Assembly (NCBI RefSeq): GCF_002211445.1
Contig: NZ_LSTO01000001.1
Coordinates: 4,538,179-4,577,987, forward strand
Length of the DNA: 39,809 nt
Direction of reading: 5' to 3'
From: Noviherbaspirillum denitrificans
GTDB lineage: Bacteria > Pseudomonadota > Gammaproteobacteria > Burkholderiales > Burkholderiaceae_D
Below the pieces are notes generated by a model that saw only the letters and a list, made by a program, of their open reading frames with translations, made no database searches and had not been told where the DNA came from. Both the position numbers and the translations under genes were made by a program. Position 1 is the first letter of the stretch. Every line of letters starts with the position of its first letter. Of this stretch, positions 8,083 to 17,284 are shown in pieces.

Positions 8083-9327
8083 ATGTTCGCAAAAGACCAC
8101 ACCATCGCCAAAGTCGATCCCGAACTTTGGTCCGCCATCCAGCAGGAAAACAAGCGCCAGCAAGACCACATCGAGCTGATCGCGTCCGAGAACTACACCT
8201 CGCCGGCCGTCATGGAAGCGCAGGGCTCCCAGCTGACCAACAAGTACGCCGAAGGTTATCCGGGCAAGCGCTACTACGGCGGCTGCGAGTACGTCGACAT
8301 CGCTGAATCCCTGGCCATCAACCGCCTGAAGGAACTGTTCGGTGCGGAAGCCGCCAACGTGCAGCCGAACTCCGGTTCCCAGGCTAACCAGGGCGTGTTC
8401 TTCGCCATGCTCAAGCCTGGCGACACCATCATGGGCATGTCGCTGGCTGAAGGCGGCCACCTGACCCACGGCATGGCGTTGAACATGTCGGGCAAGTGGT
8501 TCAACGTCGTTTCCTACGGCCTGAACGAGAAGGAAGAAATCGACTACGACGCGATGGAGCGCCTGGCGCACGAGAAGAAGCCGAAGATGATCATCGCCGG
8601 CGCGTCCGCCTATGCGCTGCGCATCGACTTCGAGCGCTTCGCCAAGGTCGCCAAGGATGTCGGCGCCTACTTCATGGTCGACATGGCCCACTATGCTGGC
8701 CTGATCGCCGCAGGCGTCTACCCGAACCCGGTGCCTTACGCCGATTTCGTCACCTCGACCACCCACAAGTCCTTGCGCGGCCCGCGCGGCGGCGTGATCC
8801 TGATGAAGGCCGAGCATGAAAAGGCCATCAACTCCGCGATCTTCCCGGGTATCCAGGGCGGTCCGCTGATGCACGTCATCGCCGGCAAGGCCGTCGCTTT
8901 CAAGGAAGCGCTGTCGCCGGAATTCAAGGCTTACCAGGAACAGGTTGTCAAGAATGCCGACGCACTCGCCAAGACCCTGATTTCGCGCGGCCTGCGTATC
9001 GTCTCCGGCCGTACCGAATCACACGTGATGCTGGTCGACCTGCGCGCGAAGAAGATCACCGGCAAGGAAGCAGAAGCCATCCTCGGCTCCGCCCACATGA
9101 CCTGCAACAAGAACGCGATCCCGAACGATCCGGAGAAGCCGTTCGTCACCTCCGGCATCCGTCTCGGCAGCCCGGCGATGACCACCCGCGGTTTCAAGGA
9201 GGCGGAAGCGGTCAAGGTCGGCAACCTGATCGCCGATGTGCTCGACAACCCGCACGACGCGGCAACCATCGAGCGCGTCAAGGCGGAAGTCAAGAAGCTG
9301 ACCGACGCGTTCCCGGTCTACGCCTGA
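8083..9327 (+). CDS. glyA: Serine hydroxymethyltransferase
   Basis: The 414-residue PLP enzyme converts serine plus tetrahydrofolate to glycine plus 5,10-methylene-THF, the main entry into one-carbon metabolism. Features include [10 protein letters not shown] near the N terminus, [14 protein letters not shown], the cofactor stretch [13 protein letters not shown], and the PLP lysine K229 in [14 protein letters not shown], the same number as in E. coli. The start ATG at 8083 is fixed by GGAG at 8073-8076. A TTG at 8071 overlaps that ribosome site and is not the start. The upstream ZTP riboswitch links its expression to folate one-carbon status. Confidence 0.98.
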   Translation: MFAKDHTIAKVDPELWSAIQQENKRQQDHIELIASENYTSPAVMEAQGSQLTNKYAEGYPGKRYYGGCEYVDIAESLAINRLKELFGAEAANVQPNSGSQANQGVFFAMLKPGDTIMGMSLAEGGHLTHGMALNMSGKWFNVVSYGLNEKEEIDYDAMERLAHEKKPKMIIAGASAYALRIDFERFAKVAKDVGAYFMVDMAHYAGLIAAGVYPNPVPYADFVTSTTHKSLRGPRGGVILMKAEHEKAINSAIFPGIQGGPLMHVIAGKAVAFKEALSPEFKAYQEQVVKNADALAKTLISRGLRIVSGRTESHVMLVDLRAKKITGKEAEAILGSAHMTCNKNAIPNDPEKPFVTSGIRLGSPAMTTRGFKEAEAVKVGNLIADVLDNPHDAATIERVKAEVKKLTDAFPVYA

Positions 9328-9364
9328 TATCGCAGGCCGTCAGGCCAGTAAATAGCGCTACACT

Positions 9365-9399
9365 GATCGCCATCCCATGACCATGGGATGGCGATCTTT
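9365..9399 (+). terminator. Hairpin terminator after glyA
   Basis: GATCGCCATCCCATG (9365-9379) is followed by its exact reverse complement at 9382-9396, giving a stem of at least 13 bp once a loop is left open. TTTG follows. The long stem 38 bases after the glyA stop fits a terminator, although the T tract is short. Confidence 0.6.
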
Positions 9400-9488
9400 G
9401 CAAAAAGATAACAGAATCGCGTTATTGTTAATTTTTCATTGCGTTCCCGGACAGGGAGCGCGACCGGAATAAGGCTCGCGGTACCGCC

Positions 9489-9959
9489 ATGAAATGTCCC
9501 TTCTGCCATCACGAAGACACCCAAGTCATCGACACACGCGTGTCCGAGGAAGGAGACACCATTCGCCGCCGCCGCCGCTGCGCGCACTGCGACAAGCGGT
9601 TCACCACCTACGAGCGCATCGAACTGTCGATGCCCGTCATCGTCAAGAAGAACGGCAGCCGAGCCGACTTCGACCCCGCCAAGCTCCGCGCCAGCCTGAT
9701 GCTCGCCCTGCGCAAGCGTCCTGTATCCGCCGAAGCAGTTGATGCAGCGATCCACCGTATCGAAGAAAAACTGCTTTCCTCCGGTGCCCGTGAAGTGATT
9801 TCCGGCCATATCGGCGAACTCGTCATGCGCGAACTCAAGCGCCTCGACAAGATCGCCTATATTCGCTTTGCCTCCGTCTACAAGAGCTTCGAAGACGTCG
9901 CGGAATTCCAGGATGCGATCGCTGAGGTTGGGCGAGAGCGCAAGACACCTTCCAAGTAA
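9489..9959 (+). CDS. nrdR: Transcriptional repressor NrdR
   Basis: The 156-residue protein has an N-terminal zinc ribbon with C3, C6, C31 and C34 and an arginine-rich TIRRRRRC segment. An ATP-cone domain follows (about 46-136: [20 protein letters not shown]). NrdR senses dATP/ATP through the ATP cone and represses ribonucleotide reductase genes by binding NrdR boxes. The glyA-nrdR neighbourhood is common in betaproteobacteria. The start ATG at 9489 gives the canonical MKCPFC N terminus. Confidence 0.97.
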   Translation: MKCPFCHHEDTQVIDTRVSEEGDTIRRRRRCAHCDKRFTTYERIELSMPVIVKKNGSRADFDPAKLRASLMLALRKRPVSAEAVDAAIHRIEEKLLSSGAREVISGHIGELVMRELKRLDKIAYIRFASVYKSFEDVAEFQDAIAEVGRERKTPSK

Positions 9960-10024
9960 GACCATCTCCGGACGCAGTAACGAGCACGCTTTCGCATGCC
10001 AAAAATGTTGCCAATGTTATAATT

Positions 10025-10600
10025 ATGCCAAGCTTGAAAGCGAAATTGAACCGTGAAGCCGGTTATTCCATGACGGAAGTGCTCGTTTCCATACTGCTCC
10101 TGTCTACGGGCGTCCTCGGCACGGCCGCGCTGCAGGCTGCCGCCACCCGGACCACCCAACAGTCCGCCTATCAGACGACTGCCTTGCAGCTCGCGGCCGA
10201 CGTGGCCGATACGGTGCAAGTGATGGCGTCCGACGAGCGATACTTGCACCTTGCCGCAGCCGTCTTTGATATCGACTTCACGTCTTCACCGGATGAGCGG
10301 TTCGCCCCAAGTGCCTCCTGCCATTTCGCGATGTGTGCACCGGCAGAATTCGCGAACGCCGAACTCGACGAATGGAAGACGCGCCTTGCGGCCAATTTCC
10401 CCTCTGCGCGTCTCCGCATCTGCCACGACGACAGTCCATGGGAAGAGGCAGGTCATGCACATACTTGGGAATGCAGTGGCGCCGGGGCCGGTCCCTTGGT
10501 TGTCAAGGTCGGTTGGAAGGCGAAGAGCCCGGATGGCAGCTACGCCGACGAAGGCCGAAGCTTTCCACCGAGCGTAGTTGTTCCGGTCGCTCCTGTGTGA
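10025..10600 (+). CDS. pilV: Type IV minor pilin PilV
   Basis: The 191-residue protein has a class III prepilin signal: basic leader, cleavage after G13, then Y-S-M-T-E with E5 of the mature protein and a hydrophobic helix VLVSILLLSTGVLGTAALQ. The GVLG and AALQ elements are typical of PilV. Four cysteines occur in the globular part (AS-C-HFAM-C-AP, RI-C-HD and WE-C-SG). PilV joins the priming complex of type IVa pili. The ATG at 10025 lacks an obvious ribosome site and directly follows TATAAT (10018-10023), so a leaderless transcript is possible. It is the first gene of five minor-pilin genes. Confidence 0.85.
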   Translation: MPSLKAKLNREAGYSMTEVLVSILLLSTGVLGTAALQAAATRTTQQSAYQTTALQLAADVADTVQVMASDERYLHLAAAVFDIDFTSSPDERFAPSASCHFAMCAPAEFANAELDEWKTRLAANFPSARLRICHDDSPWEEAGHAHTWECSGAGAGPLVVKVGWKAKSPDGSYADEGRSFPPSVVVPVAPV

Positions 10601-10611
10601 AGGGGATGGCG

Positions 10612-11553
10612 ATGCGCCGCAGCCGCATATCTTCGTTTCGCTTCGCCGGTCAGGACGGTGTGACGCTGGTCGAACTGATGGTGTCGATGACCATCGGCCT
10701 GTTCCTGATCGCCGCGGCTATCGTGGTGCTCGTTTCGGCTAAGTCCGCCTACGTTGCGCAAAGCGACAGCACTCAGGTCCTTGACATGGGCCGTCATGCG
10801 ATTGACATCCTTTCGCGGACCGTGCGGCAGGCGTCCTATTTGGGCTGGGACGCTGTCGACGGTGCGGTTCTGGCTGCGGACGACGGCCCGGCGGTATTCG
10901 GCATGGATGCCAAAAGCCTGAAGAGCCGGACCGAAGGAGTCGATTCGCCGCTGTCGAAGTCGATCAACGGCAGTGATGTTCTTGTGGTGCGTTTTGGTGG
11001 TTCCGGCAAGGGCAGTAACGGGGATGGCTCGGTTCTCAATTGCGGCGGATTTGGTGTCGGTACGGGCGAAGTGGTCGGCGCAACTGAACGAGGGTGGAGC
11101 ATTTTCTATGTGGCCGAAGATGCCACCGGCGAACCCGAACTGTATTGCAAGTATCCCGGTGAAGAGGGTTGGTCGGCACAAGCTGTAGCACGGGGCGTGG
11201 AGTCTTTCCAGGTGCTGTACGGACTGGACAGCGACGGCGACGGCTATCCGAATTCAATTGTGAACGCGACTGCCATCGAGGGTATGGCGACGAGCAGTTC
11301 CGATCCTTACGCCTGGTGGAAAAAAGTAGTGGAGGTCAAGGTCGCTGTCCTTGTGCGCGGAGGAAGCCCCGTTCCCGCAGAACTTCCGGATGCGAGCTTC
11401 GACCTGTTCGGAGAGCCGTACTCATCCGCGCATTCGGGAAGGGACAAGGGCGTCCGGATCCGTGTGTCGGAATTGCCGAAAGCGGCGAGGAACAGGACGC
11501 GCAAGGTCTTCGCAGCGACCATCTGGCTGCGCAACCGGCCTGCCGCGAAATAG
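10612..11553 (+). CDS. pilW: Type IV minor pilin PilW
   Basis: The 313-residue protein has a prepilin peptidase site G-V-T-L-V-E-L at residues 16-22 and the hydrophobic helix MVSMTIGLFLIAAAIVVL. The body then shows VLDMGRHAIDILSRTVRQASYLGWD, the PilW-type segment after the helix. The ATG at 10612 is preferred because AAGGGG (10600-10605) sits six bases before it; an ATG at 10606 is too close. It starts 11 bases after pilV and is followed 2 bases later by pilX. PilW is a minor pilin of the initiation complex. Confidence 0.85.
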   Translation: MRRSRISSFRFAGQDGVTLVELMVSMTIGLFLIAAAIVVLVSAKSAYVAQSDSTQVLDMGRHAIDILSRTVRQASYLGWDAVDGAVLAADDGPAVFGMDAKSLKSRTEGVDSPLSKSINGSDVLVVRFGGSGKGSNGDGSVLNCGGFGVGTGEVVGATERGWSIFYVAEDATGEPELYCKYPGEEGWSAQAVARGVESFQVLYGLDSDGDGYPNSIVNATAIEGMATSSSDPYAWWKKVVEVKVAVLVRGGSPVPAELPDASFDLFGEPYSSAHSGRDKGVRIRVSELPKAARNRTRKVFAATIWLRNRPAAK

Positions 11554-11555
11554 GT

Positions 11556-12200
11556 ATGCGAAAACTGCCGACCCGCGGGCGCGAAAGCGGCGCCGCATTG
11601 ATCGTATGCCTGCTCCTGATGCTTGTGATCCTCCTGCTCGGCACTTCCGGCGCGCAGATTGCGCTCCAGGAAGAAAAGGCTTCGCGCCATGAACGCGACC
11701 GATTGCTTGCATTTCTGGCGGCGGAAAGCGCACTGAAGGATGCGGAACACGATATCAGTTCAACCACGCGGGTGGCGCTGTTTGAAAAATCGGAGCATGC
11801 GGCCGGCCAGTGCGAGGCAGGGCTTGGCAATCCCTTGCTTGGCTTGTGCCAGCCCTCGGCTCCCGACATGTTCCCGGTCTGGCAAAAGATTGATCTCGGA
11901 GCGGAAAGGACATCGGTCCCGTTCGGCTATTTCACGGGGCGCACATCCGCGTCAAAAGCGAGTGCGCTTCCGCCGTCCTACCTTGTCGAAATTTTGCCTG
12001 CGACCCCATTGCCGGAGGGCAGGCCGAGTACACCGGGCAAGGCGACTTATCGCATTACTGCAATCGGCTTCGGCACCAGCGAGGGGACGCAGGCTGTCCT
12101 GCAATCGTATCTTCGGAAGGCAGAGGACGGGCGGTGGGAGCGAGTGGGCTGGCGCGAGATTCAGAACTGGGAGGAAATGCGTGAAGCGCTTGAAAAATAA
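11556..12200 (+). CDS. pilX: Type IV minor pilin assembly protein PilX
   Basis: The 214-residue protein begins with a basic leader and RESGAALIVCLLLMLVILLL, the PilX N-terminal signature (G-A-A-L-I-V plus a hydrophobic helix, without the usual Glu5). EKASRHERDRLLAFLAAESAL follows. The start ATG lies 2 bases after the pilW stop and the C terminus overlaps the next gene by 20 bases, so translation is probably coupled. PilX-type pilins work with PilV, PilW and PilE at the pilus tip. Confidence 0.83.
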   Translation: MRKLPTRGRESGAALIVCLLLMLVILLLGTSGAQIALQEEKASRHERDRLLAFLAAESALKDAEHDISSTTRVALFEKSEHAAGQCEAGLGNPLLGLCQPSAPDMFPVWQKIDLGAERTSVPFGYFTGRTSASKASALPPSYLVEILPATPLPEGRPSTPGKATYRITAIGFGTSEGTQAVLQSYLRKAEDGRWERVGWREIQNWEEMREALEK

Positions 12201-12642
12201 GCGGAAGCAGGGTGGCTTTTCCCTCATACAAGTCATTGTCGCGCTTGCAGTCGTGGCCATCCTTGCCGGCATTGCATTGCCGTCCTTCAAGGAGGCAGCG
12301 AGAAAGGCAAAGCGCGCGGAAGGCCGGTCCGCGCTGTACCAGTTGATGCTGCAGGAAGAACGCTTCTATTCCCAGCGCAACAAGTACATTGCCTTTACGT
12401 CTGGCTCCTCCGGTGAGGAGGAGAAGCGGTTCAGGTGGTTTTCCGGAAATAGTCCTGAAAGCAGCGCCTATGAAATCAAGGCTGAAGCATGTGCCGGTGA
12501 AACAATCAGCGATTGTGTTCGGTTGGTCGCCACGCCGGGTACAGGTCGTGTCGACGCGAACTTCAAGGACCCCGAGTGCGGAGAATTCACGCTTGCCAGC
12601 ACCGGTGAAAAAGGGGCGAACAAGGCGGAGTGCTGGAGGTAA
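12181..12642 (+). CDS. pilE: PilE-like minor pilin with Gln in place of Glu5
   Basis: The 153-residue protein starts at GTG 12181, placed by GGGAGGA at 12170-12176. The class III leader KNKRKQGG is cut before F-S-L-I-Q, so position 5 of the mature protein is Gln (CAA) where almost all pilins have Glu. A hydrophobic helix VIVALAVVAILAGIALPSF follows, then a globular domain with LYQLMLQEERFYSQRNKY (PilE pattern) and cysteines near the C terminus (EACAGE, SDC, PEC, AEC). In related clusters the last pilin after pilY1 is PilE. The assignment as a minor pilin is firm; the symbol is by position and similarity. Confidence 0.78.
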   Translation: MKRLKNKRKQGGFSLIQVIVALAVVAILAGIALPSFKEAARKAKRAEGRSALYQLMLQEERFYSQRNKYIAFTSGSSGEEEKRFRWFSGNSPESSAYEIKAEACAGETISDCVRLVATPGTGRVDANFKDPECGEFTLASTGEKGANKAECWR

Positions 12643-12644
12643 GG

Positions 12645-13172
12645 ATGCGGCGCGAAACCGGCGGATTCACATTGGTCGAACTGACCGTGACTTTGTCCGT
12701 GGCGGCTATTCTTTTCACCGTAGCCGTGCCGAGCTTCGTCGGTATCATCAGGGACCTCCAGCTCAGCTCGGCGGCAAACGACTTCTTTGCCGCAATCAAC
12801 CTTGCACGGGCAGAGGCCGTGCAGCGAGGCTTGCGGGTCGACCTGATGCCGGTCGGCGACAGCGGAGACTGGGCGCAGGGATGGGTGGTCTTTGTCGACC
12901 GGAACCGCAATCGGAGACCCGACGGTGGCGAAGTCATCTTCCTTCACGGCCCAGCACCGGATGGTCTCCGGATTACGGCTGACTTGAGCGATTCGACAGT
13001 ACAATACCTCGCATACAACGGCGCGGGACGTACCCGTACCCATGCAAGTGGATACCGCACACAGTTCGGTACCTTCACTTTCGCGCTGGGCACGAAGGTC
13101 AGGAAAATCAAGCTGAACTTCCTCGGGCGTCCCCGCATCTGCAATCCGGACACGGACGCGGATACCTGCTGA
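12645..13172 (+). CDS. fimT: FimT/GspH-type minor pilin
   Basis: The 175-residue protein has leader MRRETGG cut before F-T-L-V-E-L and a hydrophobic helix TVTLSVAAILFTVAVPSF. The GspH/FimT core follows, with AANDFFAAINLARAEAVQRG and DWAQGWVVFVDRNRN. FimT pilins bind DNA and promote natural transformation in some gammaproteobacteria; whether this one does is not visible. The start ATG follows GGAGGT that overlaps the end of the upstream gene. In most clusters fimT comes first, while here it is last. Confidence 0.85.
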   Translation: MRRETGGFTLVELTVTLSVAAILFTVAVPSFVGIIRDLQLSSAANDFFAAINLARAEAVQRGLRVDLMPVGDSGDWAQGWVVFVDRNRNRRPDGGEVIFLHGPAPDGLRITADLSDSTVQYLAYNGAGRTRTHASGYRTQFGTFTFALGTKVRKIKLNFLGRPRICNPDTDADTC

Positions 13173-13217
13173 CCCGCTTCGGGCCTTTGCAGGCCGCTTG
13201 AGCGAAACAGGTCATCA

Positions 13218-14309
13218 GTGAGAATCGAAAACGACAACCAGGCTATGGAACTGGCGCTTCAATGGGCAGCCAGGTCCATGTTCATCACCGCACCCAACCC
13301 GCGCGTCGGCTGCGTCATCGTCAAGGACGGCTATGTAATCGGTGCCGGCAATACCCAGCCGCCGGGACAGGCGCATGCCGAGGTCCAGGCAATGAAAGAT
13401 GCCGCCAGTCGCGGGCATGACGTGCGCGGCGCAACGGTGTACGTCACGCTCGAGCCCTGCAGTCATTTTGGGCGCACTCCACCTTGCGCGGATGCGCTGG
13501 TCAAGGCCGGCGTCGCCAAGGTGGTGATGGCTGCGGGTGACCCGAACCCCCTGGTGGGCGGGCAGGGACGGGCAAAGCTCGAGGCGGCAGGCATCGAAGT
13601 TGTGTCGGGTGTGCTTGAAGCAGAGGCGCGTGAAATGAACATCGGCTTCATGAAGCGCATGCAACATGGCCTGCCGTGGGTAAGGATGAAGGCTGCCGCC
13701 AGCCTGGACGGCAGGACGGCGCTGCATAACGGTGTAAGCCAGTGGATTACGTCGCCGCCCGCGCGCGACGACGGGCACTGGTGGCGCGCCCGCGCTTGCG
13801 CCATCCTGACCGGAATCGGCACCGTGCAGGAAGACAATCCGCAACTCACGGTTCGTGCAGTCGATACACCTCGTCAGCCGCGCCGCATTGTTGTCGACAG
13901 TCGCCTGCAGATCAGTCACGATGCACGCATTCTCGAAGGTGGCGGCACCTGGATCGTTACTGCAGTAGCGAATGCGGAGAAGGAAGCGAGGCTGCGTGAC
14001 CTAGGCGCGGAAATTATCCTGCTCCCGAATTCCGCCGGGAAGGTCGATCTTCCGGCATTAATCAAAGAACTCGGCGCACGCCAGATCAACGAACTGCACG
14101 TCGAGGCAGGATTCAAGCTGAATGGCTCGCTCATCCGCGAAGGCTGCGTCGACGAACTGCTGCTTTACCTCGCGCCCAGCCTGATAGGCGACGCATGCGG
14201 CCTGTTCGACCTGCCTACACTGGAATCGCTCGATGGCCGCAAGGCGCTCGCTTTCCACGAAATCAAGCAAATCGGCCCCGATTTGCGTATCCTTGCCCGT
14301 TTTACCTGA
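13218..14309 (+). CDS. ribD: Riboflavin biosynthesis deaminase/reductase RibD
   Basis: The 363-residue bifunctional enzyme makes the second and third steps of riboflavin synthesis. The N-terminal cytidine-deaminase-like domain has H53-A-E55 and zinc ligands C81 and C90 in EPCSHFGRTPPC. The C-terminal reductase domain (about 150-360) has VRMKAAASLDGRTAL and GIGTVQEDNPQLTVR. The GTG at 13218 is used because the conserved N-terminal aspartate-containing segment starts before the first ATG (13245); the ribosome site is weak. It leads ribD-ribE-ribB-ribH-nusB. Confidence 0.95.
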   Translation: MRIENDNQAMELALQWAARSMFITAPNPRVGCVIVKDGYVIGAGNTQPPGQAHAEVQAMKDAASRGHDVRGATVYVTLEPCSHFGRTPPCADALVKAGVAKVVMAAGDPNPLVGGQGRAKLEAAGIEVVSGVLEAEAREMNIGFMKRMQHGLPWVRMKAAASLDGRTALHNGVSQWITSPPARDDGHWWRARACAILTGIGTVQEDNPQLTVRAVDTPRQPRRIVVDSRLQISHDARILEGGGTWIVTAVANAEKEARLRDLGAEIILLPNSAGKVDLPALIKELGARQINELHVEAGFKLNGSLIREGCVDELLLYLAPSLIGDACGLFDLPTLESLDGRKALAFHEIKQIGPDLRILARFT

Positions 14310-14321
14310 TCGGAATTGCCC

Positions 14322-14936
14322 ATGTTTACCGGAATCGTCGCCGCCGTCGGCAAAATCACTTCCATCACACCGCTTGGCACCCAGGCCGACGCCGGCGTTC
14401 GCCTCACGGTCGATGCTGGCGGCCTGCCGATGGCCGATGTCGCCTTGGGAGACTCGATTGCCCTGAACGGCGCGTGCATGACCGTCGTCAGCAAGACAGA
14501 GAGCGGCTTCACCGTCGATGTCTCCCGCGAAAGCCTGAACCGGACGGCCGGACTGGACAGCGCAGGCGAAGTGAACCTCGAAAAGGCGCTGACCCTCGCG
14601 GACCGGCTTGGCGGCCACCTCGTGTCGGGGCACGTCGATGGCCTCGGCATTGTTCGCAAGTTCGAGCCGGTCGGCGAATCAATGGAGCTGGTCGTTGCGG
14701 CACCGAAGGACCTGGGGAAGTATCTCGCTTACAAAGGCTCGATTGTCGTCAACGGCGTCTCCCTGACGGTGAACCGCGTGGAAGACGTGCCGGATGCTTG
14801 CACGTTTTCGATCAATCTGATTCCGCATACTGTCGAAGTGACAACACTCAAGCATCTGAAACCAGGCGTGAAGGTCAACCTCGAAATCGACCTGATCGCG
14901 CGCTACGTCGAACGAATGCTCAACACAAAGGACTGA
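14322..14936 (+). CDS. ribE: Riboflavin synthase alpha chain
   Basis: The 204-residue protein has two lumazine-binding repeats (about 1-97 and 98-195). It starts MFTGIVAAVG, the standard N terminus, and contains LNGACMTV in the first and VNGVSLTVN in the second repeat. It converts two 6,7-dimethyl-8-ribityllumazine molecules to riboflavin and a pyrimidine. A TTG at 14316 is in frame but ATG 14322 matches the family. It follows ribD by 12 bases. The gene is called ribC or ribE in different systems. Confidence 0.95.
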   Translation: MFTGIVAAVGKITSITPLGTQADAGVRLTVDAGGLPMADVALGDSIALNGACMTVVSKTESGFTVDVSRESLNRTAGLDSAGEVNLEKALTLADRLGGHLVSGHVDGLGIVRKFEPVGESMELVVAAPKDLGKYLAYKGSIVVNGVSLTVNRVEDVPDACTFSINLIPHTVEVTTLKHLKPGVKVNLEIDLIARYVERMLNTKD

Positions 14937-15026
14937 AAACCGTCCGGACAGCAGCACAAGTTTCAGCGGTGAAAGTAGCAAGACCCGCAAATCCTTTAAA
15001 ATAGCGTGTTACACAGGATTCAAGCC

Positions 15027-16139
15027 ATGGCTATTTCAACAACTCAAGAAATCATTGCCGAACTGCGCGCAGGCCGTATGGTCATCCTCGTCGACGAGGA
15101 AGACCGTGAAAACGAGGGTGACCTCGTGCTGGCCGCCGAGTTCGTGACCCCGGAAGCGATCAACTTCATGGCCAAGTTCGGCCGCGGCCTGATCTGCCTG
15201 ACGCTGACCGAAGAGCGCTGCAACCTGCTGAACCTGCCGATGATGACGACCCGCAACGGCACGTCCTACGGCACCAACTTCACTGTTTCCATTGAAGCAG
15301 CCGAAGGCGTCACCACCGGCATCTCCGCAGCTGACCGTGCAAAGACCGTGCAGGTTGCGGTGGCCAAGAATGCGAAGCCGTCCGACATCGTTCAGCCCGG
15401 CCATATCTTCCCGCTGAAGGCGCAGAAGGGCGGCGTGCTGATGCGTGCTGGACATACTGAAGCAGGCTGCGACTTCGCCGCGCTGGCCGGCCTCACCCCG
15501 GCGGCAGTGATCTGCGAAATCATGAAGGACGACGGCACCATGGCGCGCCTGCCGGACCTGATTGAATTCGCCAAGGAACACGGCCTGAAGATCGGCACCA
15601 TTGCCGACCTGATTCATTTCCGCAGCCAGAACGAAAGCATCGTCGAGCGCATCGCCGAACGCACCATGCATACCGTGCACGGTTCCTTCAGGACGATCGC
15701 TTACCGCGACAAGCCGAGCGGCGGCGCCCACTTGGCGCTGGTGCATGGCGACATCACCACGGACGTCGAAACCCTGGTGCGCGTGCACCAACCCGTTTCC
15801 ATCCTCGACCTGCTCGAAACGCAAGCCACCACGCACTCCTGGAACATGGCCTCGGCAATGGCCGCGATCAAGGCGTCGGAGCGGGGCGTCATGGTCTTGC
15901 TCAACTGCGAGGAATCGGCGGAACAGATGTTTGCGCAATTCGAGGCGCTCCTCAAGCCCGAACAGAAGCCCGCGCCGCGCGAGTCGCGTATGGACCTCCG
16001 TACCTATGGTATCGGTGCACAGATCCTGAAAGACCTCCAGGTCGGCAAGATGAAGCTGCTGGCGAGCCCGCGCAAGATGCCATCGATGACTGGTTTTGAC
16101 CTTGAGGTGACCGGCTACCAGGCAAAGCCGGAGAACTGA
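15027..16139 (+). CDS. ribB: 3,4-dihydroxy-2-butanone 4-phosphate synthase with degenerate GTP cyclohydrolase II domain
   Basis: The 370-residue protein has a complete RibB domain (1 to about 205) with the metal/substrate motif [11 protein letters not shown] (23-33), [22 protein letters not shown] and the closing TIADLI. The second half looks like GTP cyclohydrolase II in layout ([32 protein letters not shown]). However, the three zinc cysteines of RibA (C-x10-C-x-C, within SECLTGD...RCDC in active enzymes) are absent. It should therefore make DHBP but not open GTP, so a separate RibA is expected elsewhere. ATG 15027 follows AGGA (15014-15017). It lies 90 bases after ribE and is often annotated ribBA. 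Confidence 0.92.
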   Translation: MAISTTQEIIAELRAGRMVILVDEEDRENEGDLVLAAEFVTPEAINFMAKFGRGLICLTLTEERCNLLNLPMMTTRNGTSYGTNFTVSIEAAEGVTTGISAADRAKTVQVAVAKNAKPSDIVQPGHIFPLKAQKGGVLMRAGHTEAGCDFAALAGLTPAAVICEIMKDDGTMARLPDLIEFAKEHGLKIGTIADLIHFRSQNESIVERIAERTMHTVHGSFRTIAYRDKPSGGAHLALVHGDITTDVETLVRVHQPVSILDLLETQATTHSWNMASAMAAIKASERGVMVLLNCEESAEQMFAQFEALLKPEQKPAPRESRMDLRTYGIGAQILKDLQVGKMKLLASPRKMPSMTGFDLEVTGYQAKPEN

Positions 16140-16258
16140 CCGCCTGGCGCAAGGCGCCGGCGGCATGTCGAACAAGAATAGGCCATACGCTGCCTCGTTC
16201 ATCGAGGTGGCGCATGGTTCCCATACCCATGAGCGCAATCGCGCATGAAGGAACAACC

Positions 16259-16744
16259 ATGACCGTAGGAACTTACGAAACGAATTTGAGCGGCGAAGGC
16301 CTGCGTATCGGCATCGTGCAAGCCCGCTTCAATGAAGACGTTTGCCACGGCCTCCTGTCTTCCTGCCTGGCCGAGCTGAAGCGCCTCGGTGTTGCCGATG
16401 AGGACGTGCTGCACGTTACCGTCCCGGGCGCACTTGAAATCCCGCTCGCACTGCAGAAAATGGCGGAAACCCAGCAGTTCGATGCACTGATCGCCATCGG
16501 CGCGGTCATACGCGGCGAGACCTACCACTTCGAGCTGGTGTCCAACGAGTCCGGTGCCGGTATCACCCGCGTCGGCCTGGATTTTGGCATTCCCATCGCC
16601 AATGCCGTCCTGACTACCGATACAGACGAGCAGGCCGAGGCACGCATGGCAGAAAAGGGCGCCGATGCAGCACGCGTTGCGGTCGAGATGACCAACCTCG
16701 CAATTGCACTGGAAGAACTCGCCGACGTCACAGAGGAAGAGTAA
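16259..16744 (+). CDS. ribH: 6,7-dimethyl-8-ribityllumazine synthase
   Basis: The 161-residue protein contains [11 protein letters not shown] (55-65), [12 protein letters not shown] (81-92, with catalytic H90) and [12 protein letters not shown], all lumazine synthase signatures. It condenses the RibD and RibB products and forms the 60-mer or pentamer core. The ATG at 16259 follows AAGGAA; an in-frame ATG at 16214 would add 15 unlike residues. It is 119 bases after ribB and 3 bases before nusB. Confidence 0.96.
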   Translation: MTVGTYETNLSGEGLRIGIVQARFNEDVCHGLLSSCLAELKRLGVADEDVLHVTVPGALEIPLALQKMAETQQFDALIAIGAVIRGETYHFELVSNESGAGITRVGLDFGIPIANAVLTTDTDEQAEARMAEKGADAARVAVEMTNLAIALEELADVTEEE

Positions 16745-16747
16745 GCA

Positions 16748-17227
16748 ATGACGCAAAAGACCGCACACGCGAATCCGAACAAGAACCGCACGCCGCGTCA
16801 TCGCGCGCGCGAGTTCGCGCTGCAGGGCCTGTACCAGTGGCTGCTGAACAATGAGGATGCCGGCGCCATTGATGCGCACATCCGCGAAGCGCATGGTTTC
16901 AACAAGGCAGACGCGGAGCATTTCGACGCGTTGCTGCACGGCGCGATCAAGCAGGCGGCAGCGTTGCGCGGTGGTCTGGCACCGCTGATTGACCGCCCGA
17001 TCAACCAGCTCTCGCCGGTCGAGCATGCAGCGCTCCTGATCGGTGCGTATGAACTGGCCAACCACATTGAAATCCCGTACAAGGTCGTCATCAACGAGGC
17101 GGTCGAGTTGACCAAGTCGTTTGGCGGCATTGACGGCCACAAGTATGTCAACGGTGTCCTCGACAAGTTCGCGGCGACGGCCCGCGCCACTGAGGTCGAA
17201 GACGCCAAGAAGCGCGGCCAGCACTAA
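16748..17227 (+). CDS. nusB: Transcription antitermination factor NusB
   Basis: The 159-residue all-helical RNA-binding protein has an N-terminal basic arm ([19 protein letters not shown]) and the C-terminal NusB signature [29 protein letters not shown]. It binds boxA of rRNA leaders together with NusE (S10). Following ribH is the usual position in proteobacteria. The start lies 3 bases after the ribH stop. Confidence 0.97.
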   Translation: MTQKTAHANPNKNRTPRHRAREFALQGLYQWLLNNEDAGAIDAHIREAHGFNKADAEHFDALLHGAIKQAAALRGGLAPLIDRPINQLSPVEHAALLIGAYELANHIEIPYKVVINEAVELTKSFGGIDGHKYVNGVLDKFAATARATEVEDAKKRGQH

Positions 17228-17239
17228 ACCTACCACATC

Positions 17240-17264
17240 ATGCGCCGGCGTCATGCCGGCGCAT
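17240..17264 (+). terminator. Strong GC hairpin after nusB
   Basis: ATGCGCCGGC (17240-17249) pairs perfectly with GCCGGCGCAT (17255-17264) around the 5-nt loop GTCAT, 13 bases after the nusB stop. There is no T run, so it may be a processing/stability hairpin or a weak terminator between the rib-nusB operon and the aminotransferase. Confidence 0.4.
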
Positions 17265-17284
17265 GTCTTGAGCCTGTACCTCCG

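Noticed and set aside
10333-10611. Longer 5' extension of pilW
   Set aside because: It overlaps pilV and encodes Arg/Cys-rich nonsense before the prepilin leader; the proper start with AAGGGG is 10612.
13173-13217. FMN riboswitch upstream of the rib genes
   Set aside because: The gap is only 45 bases and lacks the RFN element; none was seen upstream of ribE, ribB or ribH either.
15036-16256. 406-codon minus-strand frame opposite ribB
   Set aside because: Antisense shadow; the plus-strand frame has full RibB motifs and a ribosome site.
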